Shown here piece by piece: positions 52,023-60,761 of a stretch of 64,000 bases of DNA. The notes under the pieces are model-generated. The model saw only the letters and a program-made list of their open reading frames with translations, had not been told where the DNA came from and ran no database searches. The position numbers and the translations under genes were made by a program. Positions within the stretch are counted from its first letter, which is position 1. The number at the start of each line of letters is the position of its first letter. Source of the stretch: UBA9676 sp963741615 (GTDB lineage Bacteria; Actinomycetota; Actinomycetes; Streptosporangiales; Streptosporangiaceae); assembly GCA_963741615.1 (NCBI GenBank), contig CAVUIU010000029.1, forward strand, positions 62,001 through 126,000, written 5' to 3'.

Positions 52023-53609
52023 CTACAGCTTGCTGCGGGCGGCGAGCTGGCTGAGCTCGGGCAGCCGCTGGCCGGCTGCCCGAGCGGCGATCCGCGCGCC
52101 GGCCCAGGCCAGCGCGAGGCCGTACCCGGCGGCGCACAGCACGATCACCGGCGCGCGGACCGCGGCCGGGGCCCCGTGGGTGAGCTCCGCGGCAACGATC
52201 ACCGGGACGGTTGCCAGCGCCACCCCGAAGATGCTGCCGAGGGAGCCGGCGAGCGCGTGGCCCCCATATCCGTCGGCGCTGCGGGGCGCCGGGCTGCCGA
52301 CGCGCTTTTCGGCCGGGTAGGCCAAGGTCGCGGTGAAGATGCTGCTGAGGGCCAGGCCCGCGCCGATGCCAGCGAGATCGACCGCCACCACCCAGAACCA
52401 GTCCCCCGGATGCCCGGCGAAGGCCGCGAGGCCGAACGACACCACCGCGAGCAGCGGCACCGCGATGAGAGCGAGCGCAAGATCACGCCCGGTGAAGTAG
52501 GCGCGCAGGGCGCGCCCGCCGGTGAGGGCTGACGCCTCCAGGGCGAAGGCAGGCCCGGTGAGGCCGATCGAGTTGGCGTTGAAAGCGCCGAGCATCCCCG
52601 CCCCCAGGATCGCGCTGAGGATCAGCGCCACGTGGTAGGCCGGAGTCCGGATGGTGCTGACGGACGCGGCGGCCATGACGACGGCCACGATGCACCAGCG
52701 GACAATCGAGCCGGGTTCGCGGCGCTGGTAGATCAGGTACCGGCCGGCCACCGTGCCGCCGATGCCGGAGCGGGCGAACGGGAGTGGCGCGCCGCGCACC
52801 GCCGATGACTGCGTGCTGGTGTCGACCGCGACGAGGGCGCGGCCGAGCGACCGGATCCACAGCCCGCCGAGCACGACGATGACGGCGGCCAGCAGCCCGA
52901 GCCGCAGCAGGGCGGCGCCGGCATGGCCGGCCGAGGCGTCCTGGATGGCGTGCGCGGCGAGGCCTGGCGGCAGCCACCGCAGCCACCTGTCGATCCCGGC
53001 GAAGGTCGCGGCGGTGATCTTGCCTTCGGCGGCCAGCCTCGGTACCACCTGCGAGAAGGCTTCGTACAAGGCGAAGATCGGGATGACCAGGAACGCGGCG
53101 AGGTCCTTGCCCCGCCGTGACCGCAGCAGCCCGGCCATGGCGGTGGTCACGAACCGGGCCAGCGCGATGCAGAAGAGCACCTCCAGCGGCACCGCGACCA
53201 GCGCGATGAGCAGGCCAAGTGCCCCCCGGGCCAGGCCGACGGTCACCCCGAGCAGGCCGATCACATTGGCCAGTGGCCAGGCCCCGGTGGCCGAGGCGGC
53301 CAGCAGTCCCACGGCGAGCGGGCGGGTGCGCAGCGGGTAGAGGGCCAGGGTGGCGGGATCCAGGGTGCCGTCGAGGCCGAACGACAGCAGCGGCAGGATC
53401 AGCCAGCCGAAGGCGAACACGGTGAAGACGGCGGCGGTCTGGTCGACCGCCGCGCTCTGGCCGCGCAGCGCCGCCAGGATCACGAAGGTGCCGATGGCGA
53501 CCAGCGCCGCGAAGACCGTGCTGATGATGAAGGAGATCTTGGCCCCCCGGGACGAGCGCAGCGCGTTCGTCAGCAGGCGCAGCTTCAGCTGGACGAGGAG
53601 CCGAGCCAC
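52023..53609 (-). CDS. ABC transporter permease
   Basis: A 528-residue membrane protein with about 12 hydrophobic segments, for example SFIISTVFAALVAIGTFVIL and FTVFAFGWLILPLLSFGLDG near the N-terminus and LALALIAVPLLAVVSFGLAA near 350. It begins MARLLVQLKLRLLTNALRSS, the cytoplasmic entry helix of ABC-2-like exporters. The start overlaps the last 25 bases of the ATPase gene, so the two form one transcription unit. It is the membrane half of a probable exporter; the substrate is not known. Confidence 0.9.
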   Translation of the reverse strand: MARLLVQLKLRLLTNALRSSRGAKISFIISTVFAALVAIGTFVILAALRGQSAAVDQTAAVFTVFAFGWLILPLLSFGLDGTLDPATLALYPLRTRPLAVGLLAASATGAWPLANVIGLLGVTVGLARGALGLLIALVAVPLEVLFCIALARFVTTAMAGLLRSRRGKDLAAFLVIPIFALYEAFSQVVPRLAAEGKITAATFAGIDRWLRWLPPGLAAHAIQDASAGHAGAALLRLGLLAAVIVVLGGLWIRSLGRALVAVDTSTQSSAVRGAPLPFARSGIGGTVAGRYLIYQRREPGSIVRWCIVAVVMAAASVSTIRTPAYHVALILSAILGAGMLGAFNANSIGLTGPAFALEASALTGGRALRAYFTGRDLALALIAVPLLAVVSFGLAAFAGHPGDWFWVVAVDLAGIGAGLALSSIFTATLAYPAEKRVGSPAPRSADGYGGHALAGSLGSIFGVALATVPVIVAAELTHGAPAAVRAPVIVLCAAGYGLALAWAGARIAARAAGQRLPELSQLAARSKL

Positions 53610-54352
53610 GACAATCCCTCCTCCCCGGTCGCCTTGGAGCCGACCAGGTCGATGAACGCCTGCTGCAGGGTCTTGCCGCCCCGCACCTGGTCGGTGGTCC
53701 CGGTGGCCACGATCCGGCCCTTGTCGATGATGGATATGTGATCGCAGACCTGCTCGACCAGTTCCATGACATGGCTGGAGAACAGCACGGTCGAGCCGGA
53801 GCCGACGAAGCGGGTCAGGAGCCGCCGGATCACGTCGCCGGACACCGGGTCCACGCCTTCGAGCGGCTCGTCCAGGAACAGCACCGACGGGTTGTGGATC
53901 AGCGCGCAGCCAAGCGCTGCCTTCTTGCGCATGCCGGTGGAGTAGTCGGCGACCAGCCGCTTCGCATCCGAAGCCAGGTCCAGCACGTCCAGCAGCTGTG
54001 CGGACCGGGAACGGGCCTCACCGGCCGGCATGCCGCGCAGCCGTCCGGCGTATTCCAGCAGCTCCTGGCCACTGAGCCGCTCGAACAGCCGGGCCTGGTC
54101 CGGCACCACCCCGCTGACCGCCTTGGCGGCGGGCGGGTCGGACCACACATCCAGCCCGTTGACCAGAATCTGGCCGGAGTCCGGCCGCAGCAGGCCGGTC
54201 ATCATCGACAGGGATGTGGTCTTCCCCGCCCCGTTCGGCCCGACCAGCCCGGCGAACGAACCCGCCGCGATCTCCAGGTCGATCCCGGCCACCGCCTCCT
54301 TCGCGCCGAAACTCTTGCGCAGCCCGTGCACCGCGATGGCTGGCTCACTCAT
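53585..54352 (-). CDS. ABC transporter ATP-binding protein
   Basis: A 255-residue ABC ATPase of the ABC-2/DRA type. Walker A GLVGPNGAGKTTSLSMM (about 35-51), Q-loop near SGVVPDQARLFERLSG, signature DYSTGMRKKAALGCAL (about 138), Walker B SVLFLDEPLEGVDP (about 160) and the H-loop VLFSSHVMEL. The signature has STGM in place of LSGGQ, common in this export group. The ATG at 54352 has GAGGAGGCAG in front. Overlaps the downstream permease by 25 bases, a translationally coupled pair. Confidence 0.95.
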   Translation of the reverse strand: MSEPAIAVHGLRKSFGAKEAVAGIDLEIAAGSFAGLVGPNGAGKTTSLSMMTGLLRPDSGQILVNGLDVWSDPPAAKAVSGVVPDQARLFERLSGQELLEYAGRLRGMPAGEARSRSAQLLDVLDLASDAKRLVADYSTGMRKKAALGCALIHNPSVLFLDEPLEGVDPVSGDVIRRLLTRFVGSGSTVLFSSHVMELVEQVCDHISIIDKGRIVATGTTDQVRGGKTLQQAFIDLVGSKATGEEGLSWLGSSSS

Positions 54353-54375
54353 GTCTGCCTCCTCGATAGCGGCGG

Positions 54376-56087
54376 CTACGAGCCCACGGTGCCGGGGAGC
54401 CTGCCCCTGGCTCCGAGCTTGTAGGCGATGATCAGCGGCTGCTGCCCGCTCGATAGTGCGTTAGCCGCTCCCACGATGACGTAGTCACCGTCGATGGTGA
54501 CGGGCGAGTTCGTCCCGGCCGACAGCGGCCTTTTCAGCAGGATCGCGCCGGTGGCCGCGTTGAACGCGTACAGGTCACCGTGGTAGGTCGTGGTGAACAC
54601 GACGTTGTTGGTGACGGCGGCGGCGCCGTAGGGCGAGGAGGGAAGCTTGTCGTCCCACTCGATCCTTCCGGTGCCCTGGTTGACGGCGATCATCTCGCCT
54701 GTCGCCTTGGCGATAGCGGCCTCGAACGCCTTCGAGCTCTCCGCCACGCCTCTCACCGACATCGGCACGCCAAGGTTGTTGACGCGGCGAAGATCGTCAA
54801 CCCGTTGGTCGCCAGCTGGGACTCGACGCCCCCGAACACGCCGGGCTCAAGGCTGAACTTCGCCGGCAGCGGGATATGCGCGGTCGGCTTGGCGAATTCG
54901 GTGATCAGCCCGTCGTTCTCGTGCCCGCTGTGCACGCCCACCGGGAGCTTCCACAGCAGCTTGCCCGTCCGCGCGCTGAGCTCGATCAGGATGCCGGCCT
55001 TGCCGCCGTCGATCACCACCGGCTGCCCGTGGGCGGTGGTGAGCACCGGCGAGTTCTGCAGGTCCCAGTCATACAGGTCGTGCGGGGTGAGCTGGTAATA
55101 CCACAGCAGCTTGCCCTGCGGGCTCAGCTTGACGACCGAGTCGGTGTACAGGTCCGGGCCAGGTCGGCTGGTCCCCCACGGATAGCCGTGGGGCCACCCG
55201 GTTTGGCCTATCGGGCCGGGATTGGCTATGCCGATGTAGATGTTGCCCTGGCTGTCGAACGACGGCGGATCCCACAGGCCGCCGCCGGAGTTGATGGCCG
55301 GATTACCCCATAGGTCCTGCACCTCGTCCCACGACCATTGCGGCGCGCCGGTGGCGGCGTCGAGCGCCCAGAGTGTCAACCTGGCACCGCCCAGATACTG
55401 GCCCCTGTTCGGGTTGACGGGCACGGTCAACACGTACACGGTCCCGTCGTGGTAGCCGGGAGCCATGTCGATACCCTCGAGGTCGTTGCCGGTCAGGGTC
55501 CGGCTCCACAGCTGCCTGCCGGTGGCCGCCGACAAGGCGACCGCGGCTTTGTCCGTCGCCGCGTACACCACCCCGCCCGCCACGTTGACACCGTCAGGGC
55601 CGCCGTTGATCGAGTTGTAGTCGTGTGTCCACAGGACTTTGCCGGTGGCGAGTCTGATCGCCATCACATTCGACTCGAGGTCCTGCAGGTACACCACGCC
55701 GTTCACCACGACCGGCGTCGTCGCGTAACCATCCGACACCCCGGCGGCGCCGCGTTTGCCCGTCGACTGGATCCGTACGCACCACGCCACTCCGAGCCTC
55801 GAGACATCAGAACTGGTGATCGCGCTCGCGACGTCCCGCGTGTTCGCCAGGTTGCCGCCCGGCAGCGTCCAGCCCGCCGCGACCGCCGGGTTGGCCGGGC
55901 CGCTCGCCGTGCCCGCGGCGCCCGGGCTGGCCGGCCCGCCCGCCGCGCTCGCCCCGCCTGCAGCCGCGGGCTGGGAGGCGCAAGCCGGTGCGGTTGAGTT
56001 GCTGCTGTTCCCGCAGCCACCGGCGGCCAGGCCCACGGCGGCCACCAGGGACATGCCGGCCACCGTGGGCCGCCATCGGGTGCTCAT
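54376..56087 (-). pseudogene. PQQ-type beta-propeller lipoprotein, one frameshift
   Basis: The 5' part (56087 to about 54783) encodes a lipoprotein: MSLVAAVGLAAGGC, lipobox LAAGG/C at residue 25, an Ala/Pro linker, then PQQ-like repeats (GVVYLQDLESNVMAIRLATG, KVLWTHDYNSINGG, GKLLWYYQLTPHDLYDWDLQ, LIELSARTGKLLWKLPVG). At about 54783 the sequence GCCGC-GTCAACAACC lacks one base expected for AAVNNLGVP. The remainder (VPMSVRGVAESSKAFEAA, ATGEMIAVNQGTGRIEWDDK) continues in the next frame to 54376. Restored, it would be about 570 residues. This is a single-base deletion or a sequencing error; otherwise the gene looks intact. The ATG overlaps the stop of the upstream gene (ATGA). Confidence 0.8.
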
Positions 56088-56544
56088 CGCTCTGTCCGCG
56101 TCCCGGCCGGGCGGGATTGCCCTGTGCCGTCGAGGGCAGCACGGGGGAGTGGCCACGCCAGGCGCAGCATCCCCCCGGCTGGCAGCTGGCTCCACGCCTG
56201 GGACAGCCGCCGGGTGCCGGTGCTGGCAAGGGCAACGGTGGCGTCATCGACGTGCTCCACCAGTTCGGCTATCCGCCGGCGGTATTCCGCGGCGTCCACG
56301 CTGCCTGGCGGCGCGCTCGACGCCAGCCGGGCCCGGCGGGCACGGCGGGCGCGGTTCGCGGTCGAGAAGCCGCCGCGGGCAAGCACCCCCCACAGCCCGT
56401 CTTCGATGCCGAAGAGCGACTCGACGACCAGGTGCGGCAGGTCGTGGATCACGTGGACGGCAACCTGCCGGGCCGGGCCGCTGTCAGCGGCCATCCCCGG
56501 TCGAGGGCAGGGCTCTCGCCTTTCACGATGGTGATCTCGGCCAC
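56084..56544 (-). pseudogene. Uncharacterised gene with N-terminal frameshift
   Basis: A frame from ATG 56494 to 56084 encodes 136 residues: SGPARQVAVHVIHDLPHLVV, ESLFGIEDGLWGVLARGG, a basic stretch ANRARRARRARLASS and EYRRRIAELVEHVDDATVAL. Immediately before, in another frame from GTG 56544, is AEITIVKGESPALDRGWPLT, which reads as the natural N-terminus of the same family. Either an indel near 56490 splits the gene or a shorter protein starts at 56494. The stop overlaps the PQQ-propeller ATG (ATGA), so the genes are coupled. Function unknown. Confidence 0.55.
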
Positions 56545-56650
56545 CCTGCAAGTCTGCCGCACGCCCGTTCCAGGGTCGATCCCGGTCCGTTGGCAGCCCC
56601 TGTCGGCGTGGGGGCGCGGAAATGGCGACGTGACCGTGCAGGATGCGCAC

Positions 56651-56920
56651 ATGATGGCCATCGCGGTGAAGGCCCTCGCCGGGCTCACCCTGCTTGCCCT
56701 GTTCGGCTGCGGGGTGATAGCCGGCCTGCGGGTCCTGTTCGGGGTGGTCAAGCCGGGGCCGCTGCCGTGGGTGCTGATGGGAATCATGCTCGTCTTGTGC
56801 GGCCCCTACGTCACGGCCATCGGGCATCCACTGCCCGCCCTGGTCGCCGCGTCCATTGGTGTCACCATGTTCGCGCTGGCGCTCCTGCTGTGGGACAGGA
56901 AGAAGGGAGGCCAGCGATGA
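56651..56920 (+). CDS. Small membrane protein
   Basis: An 89-residue hydrophobic protein with three predicted membrane helices: AIAVKALAGLTLLALFGCGV, VLMGIMLVLCGPYVTAIGHP and ALVAASIGVTMFALALLLW, with a basic tail (DRKKGGQR). The ATG at 56651 has CAGGA about 8 bases upstream; an adjacent ATG at 56654 is possible. No domain is recognised. Lies between the divergent propeller cluster and the convergent tryptophanase gene. Confidence 0.65.
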   Translation: MMAIAVKALAGLTLLALFGCGVIAGLRVLFGVVKPGPLPWVLMGIMLVLCGPYVTAIGHPLPALVAASIGVTMFALALLLWDRKKGGQR

Positions 56921-56963
56921 CCGGCGCGGCGCGTCAGCCGGTCTGGCGCCGGGCGCGGGCTGG

Positions 56964-58346
56964 TCAGTCGAGCGGCGCGAAGCGCGCGGTGAAGTGCCGC
57001 AGATGCCGGGGCTGGGACACGATGCGCATGCCGGGAAGGCCGGCCGCCCGGCTGGCCACCCGGGTGAGAACCTCGATCACGTAGTCGATGTGGCTTTGCG
57101 TGTAGGTGCGCCGGGGAATGGCCAGACGGACCAGGTCCATGGCCGCCGGGGTCTCGGTGCCGTCTGGATGCAGGCCGAACATCACGGTTCCGATCTCGCA
57201 GGCCCGCACCCCGCCCTCCTCGTAAAGCGCGCAGGCCAGCGCCTGGCCCGGGTAGTGCAGCGGGTCGAGGTGCGCCAGCATGGCGCGTGCGTCGATGAAG
57301 ACCGCGTGGCCCCCGAAGGGGACCACCACCGGGATCCCGGCCGCCTGGAGCGCCTCTCCGAGGTAGGCGACGGACCGCACCCGGTAGCGCAGGTAGCCGT
57401 CGTCGACGCACTCGCGCAATCCCTGGGCGATCGCCTCCAGGTCCCGGCCGGCGAGCCCGCCATAGGTGGGGAAGCCCTCGGTCAGGATCTCCAGGTTGCG
57501 GCACTGCTCGGCGAGGCTGTCGTCGTTGAGGGCCAGCCAGCCGCCGATGTTGGCGAGCGGGTCCTTCTTCGCCGACATGGTCATCCCGGCCGCCAGGCCG
57601 GCCATCTCCCGGACGATGTCAGTGACCGGGACACCGGCGTAGCCGGGCTCCCGGATCTTGATGAACCAGGCGTTCTCGGCGAACCGGCAGGCGTCCAGGA
57701 ACAGCGGTTTGCCGAAGCGGTCACAGACCTCGCGGACCGCACGGATGTTGGCCAGGCTGACCGGCTGGCCGCCACCGGAGTTGTTCGTCACGGTCAGCAT
57801 CACCAGCGGGACCGCGGCGGCCCGCTCGTCGAGCAGCCGCTCGAGCGCTGCGACGTCCATGTTGCCCTTGAACGGGTGGCTCAGGCCCGGCTGGAGTCCT
57901 TCCGGGATGGGCAGATCGACGGCCTGCGCCCCGGTGAACTCGACGTTCGCCCGGGTGGTGTCGAAGTGGGTGTTGTTCGGGACCACCCGGCCCGGCCCGC
58001 CGACCACCGTGAACAGGATCTTCTCGGCTGCCCGGCCCTGATGGGTCGGCAGGACGTGCCGGAACGGGAACAGGCCGGTCACAGCCTCACGGAACCGGTA
58101 GAACGAGGGAGCCCCGGCGTAGGCTTCGTTTCCCCGCTGGATGCCGGCCCACTGCTCAGCCGACATCGCCCCGGTCCCCGAGTCAGTGAGCAGGTCGATC
58201 AGCACCTCCTGGGCCGGCAGCTCGAACAAGTTGTACCCCGCGGCGGCCAGCGCGCGCGCCCGCTCCGCGCGGGTGGTCAGCCGCATCGGCTCCACCGAGT
58301 GGATGCGGAACGGCTCAAAGATCGTCCGGAACGGCTCTTCCGTCAT
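56964..58346 (-). CDS. Tryptophanase-like beta-eliminating lyase
   Basis: A 460-residue PLP enzyme of the tryptophanase/tyrosine phenol-lyase family. Signatures: EPFRIHSVEPMRLTTRAERA, DLLTDSGTGAMSAEQWAGI, RGNEAYAG, PTHQGRAAEKIL, TNNSGGGQPVSLANIRAV, LDACRFAENAWFIK, the PLP lysine in MTMSAKKDPLANIGG (about residue 255), EGFPTYGGLAGRDLEA and RHLRHFTARF. TTRA, SLAN, RFAENA, MSAKKD and the ALACALYEEGGVRACEIG segment favour tryptophanase (indole, pyruvate and ammonia from tryptophan) over tyrosine phenol-lyase; substrate remains an inference. No tryptophan permease (tnaB) or leader is visible. The family is uncommon in actinomycetes. Confidence 0.9.
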   Translation of the reverse strand: MTEEPFRTIFEPFRIHSVEPMRLTTRAERARALAAAGYNLFELPAQEVLIDLLTDSGTGAMSAEQWAGIQRGNEAYAGAPSFYRFREAVTGLFPFRHVLPTHQGRAAEKILFTVVGGPGRVVPNNTHFDTTRANVEFTGAQAVDLPIPEGLQPGLSHPFKGNMDVAALERLLDERAAAVPLVMLTVTNNSGGGQPVSLANIRAVREVCDRFGKPLFLDACRFAENAWFIKIREPGYAGVPVTDIVREMAGLAAGMTMSAKKDPLANIGGWLALNDDSLAEQCRNLEILTEGFPTYGGLAGRDLEAIAQGLRECVDDGYLRYRVRSVAYLGEALQAAGIPVVVPFGGHAVFIDARAMLAHLDPLHYPGQALACALYEEGGVRACEIGTVMFGLHPDGTETPAAMDLVRLAIPRRTYTQSHIDYVIEVLTRVASRAAGLPGMRIVSQPRHLRHFTARFAPLD

Positions 58347-58427
58347 CGGCTAACGCCTCCCTGGAGCCGAGCATGCTCCTGCTGGCTCTCCGTGTGTGCG
58401 AAACCCCGGAGCCCCGGCCCGCGGCGC

Positions 58428-60665
58428 TCACGTGCCGGTGGGCGTCGGCGTCGGCGTGGGCGTTGGTGTCGGCGTTGGTGACGGCGTGGGTGACGGCGTC
58501 GTTGTCGGCGTCGGCGTCGGCCTGAAGGTGGAGGGGGGTATGGATGAGGGGGCCGTGCTCAGCACGGGCGCGGGTGACTGACTGGGCAGCGGCGCCGCCG
58601 GGCCGGCCGATGCGGGGCCGCCGCAGGGGTGCTGGTGGGTGCAGGGGGAGGTGAGCATGCCTGCCGCTGGGGTGCGGGTGCGCTCGTTCCCGCAGCTGGT
58701 CTGGCCGGGCAGCCCCAGCCCGTCGGTGGCGAGGGTGGGCTTGGTGCACGCGGTCCAGTTCCAGGAGTAGGCGCTGTTGCCGATCGGGAACGAGAAGGTG
58801 ATGGTCAAGCCGAATTCGCCGGCGGAGACGCGTTGCGTCTTGGAGATCTGGGGGGTGCCGGTTCCCAGCAGCAGCACCGTGGGCGAAGGTGGCTCTTTGG
58901 CGGCTGCCAGGCGGAGGCCGAAGTAGGGGTACCACTGCTTGGCCATCTCGGTGCCCAGCGCCGGGGCGGGGACGAGCACGCGGACATTGAATTTCTCGTG
59001 GCAGGCAGGGCGGCGGCACTTCTGGGCGTTCCCGGTGACCGCGGTCGCGGTGACGTAGATGGTGGTGGCCGGCGAGGTTGCCAGCGGCCTGGCCGCGGTG
59101 CCGTTCCGGAACAGCTCGACCTTGTAGCGGGTGGCCAGGCTGGGAGTCACCCGGAACAGATACCTGGCCGTTCCCCCGCCTGGGCGCAGGGTGACCGAGT
59201 TGACGGCGGCCGGCGCACTCCGGTAGGGGAACGGCTGGGCGTACAGCCGGGCGATCTCGCCGCTGGCCGCGTCGCTGACCTGGCCGTAGATCTGGGCGGT
59301 CGCGTTGCTGCCGTCCCGGTACCGGACGTAGACATCACCGCCCGCCGACGCCGGCCCGGACCTGGCGGCGATCTGGACACCGAGGGAGTGGTGGCCCCGG
59401 ATGATCATCAGAGTCGCCACCGCTGCCACGGCTGTCACCACGGCGGTGACGACGACGAGGGTGATCGCGATGAGGCGGCGCTGCCGGAGCCGGACCGGGT
59501 CCCGGTGACCGGGACCCGGCGGGCCGGGGCCGCTGGTGGTGGCCAGCGCGGCCGGGAGGTAGGCGTCCCCGGTCGACATCCCCGCCTCACCGGACACCGG
59601 GCTCACCGCCGCAGCCGCCAAGGCCTGCTCTTGCGCGGTGCCCGGTGTGGGTGACCAGGCGAATTTGGCCGGCGGGGGGGTCCCGGCTGGGATGTCGTCC
59701 GGACCGGAGTCCCACGGCGCCAGCCCGAGCACTTCACGCAGCGCGTCAGCGAAAGCCCGGCAGCTCGGGTAGCGGTCCGCCGGCGCCTTGGCCAGCGCCG
59801 TGGCGAATACCCGGTCCGCCGCTGGCGGCAGGTCCGGGCGCCGCGACGTCAGCAGCGGCGGCGGCTCCGTGACCTGCGCGTGTATCACCGCCGTCACGTC
59901 GTCGCGGCGGAACGGCGGCGCGCCGGTCAGCAGCTCGAACGCGGCGCACGCCAGCGCGTACTGATCGGCCCGCCCGTCCACCGGCCTGCCCCGGATCTGC
60001 TCGGGGGAGATGTAGTCCACCGTGCCCAGGAACCTGCCGGTCCCCGTGAGCCGGTCGGGGGACCGCGCAGCCTTGCTCAGCCCGAAATCGGACAGGTACA
60101 CATGGTCAGGCCGCCCCGGCCGCGCGTCCACCAGCATGTTCGCCGGCTTCACATCGCGGTGCACCAGTCCCGCCGCGTGGGCGGCGTCCAGCGCCGAGGC
60201 TACCGGCGAGACAATCGCGCCGACCCGGGCCGGTGGCAGCCGGCCAGCGCGGTGCATCAGGGTCCGCAGGTCCCCGCCGGGCACGTACCGCATCGCGATG
60301 AACAGCACCCCATCGGCCTCACCGGCCTCATACACCGGGATGATGTGCGGGTCATCGACCGCCGCCGCCGCCCGTGACTCCCGGATGAACCGCTGCCGGA
60401 ACCCCTCGTCCGACGCCAGCGCGGGCGCCAGGATCTTCAGCGCCACCAGACGGCCCAGGCGCTCATCGACCGCCCGGAACACCACCGCCATCCCGCCGGC
60501 GCCGACCTGCCGCTCGAGGCGGTATCCCGCCACCCGCGAGCCAACGGCGAAGTCAGTTAACAAGCCGTCGGCCTTAGCCGGAAAATCCCCGTCCACCTTG
60601 CCTCCAGGCCCGCGCCCCACTATCCCCCACCCCCCGTCCTGTGATCCGGCACCAGACATCGGCAC
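58428..60665 (-). CDS. Membrane Ser/Thr protein kinase with Pro/Thr-rich tail
   Basis: A 745-residue transmembrane kinase of the PknB type. Kinase domain about 44-310: AGYRLERQVGAGGMAVVFRA, VALKIL (ATP Lys), HRDVKPANM (catalytic loop), DFGLSK, GTVDYISPEQIRG. A single membrane helix lies at about 397-421 (ITLVVVTAVVTAVAAVATLM). The outer part has no PASTA repeats; it holds an Ig-like/beta-rich segment (YVRYRDGSNATAQIYGQVSD) with Cys residues and ends in a run of Pro-Thr repeats. The ATG at 60665 precedes the kinase by about 45 residues; internal starts are possible. Likely senses an extracellular signal; partner unknown. Confidence 0.92.
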   Translation of the reverse strand: MPMSGAGSQDGGWGIVGRGPGGKVDGDFPAKADGLLTDFAVGSRVAGYRLERQVGAGGMAVVFRAVDERLGRLVALKILAPALASDEGFRQRFIRESRAAAAVDDPHIIPVYEAGEADGVLFIAMRYVPGGDLRTLMHRAGRLPPARVGAIVSPVASALDAAHAAGLVHRDVKPANMLVDARPGRPDHVYLSDFGLSKAARSPDRLTGTGRFLGTVDYISPEQIRGRPVDGRADQYALACAAFELLTGAPPFRRDDVTAVIHAQVTEPPPLLTSRRPDLPPAADRVFATALAKAPADRYPSCRAFADALREVLGLAPWDSGPDDIPAGTPPPAKFAWSPTPGTAQEQALAAAAVSPVSGEAGMSTGDAYLPAALATTSGPGPPGPGHRDPVRLRQRRLIAITLVVVTAVVTAVAAVATLMIIRGHHSLGVQIAARSGPASAGGDVYVRYRDGSNATAQIYGQVSDAASGEIARLYAQPFPYRSAPAAVNSVTLRPGGGTARYLFRVTPSLATRYKVELFRNGTAARPLATSPATTIYVTATAVTGNAQKCRRPACHEKFNVRVLVPAPALGTEMAKQWYPYFGLRLAAAKEPPSPTVLLLGTGTPQISKTQRVSAGEFGLTITFSFPIGNSAYSWNWTACTKPTLATDGLGLPGQTSCGNERTRTPAAGMLTSPCTHQHPCGGPASAGPAAPLPSQSPAPVLSTAPSSIPPSTFRPTPTPTTTPSPTPSPTPTPTPTPTPTPTGT
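58432..58530. repeat. Tandem GGCGTC/GGCGTT micro-repeat encoding Pro-Thr tail
   Basis: Six-base units (GGTGTC, GGCGTC, GGCGTG, GGCGTT variants) run for about 95 bases and encode the PT repeat at the kinase C-terminus. Such arrays slip easily and may differ in length between strains. Confidence 0.8.
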
Positions 60666-60761
60666 ATGCCGTGACCAGGAACATCATCTGCAAAGGCGTT
60701 CCAAGTATCCGGTCTTACACCACCAGCCGCAACCCGCGCATGCCGGGCCCGCCGACGCCCG

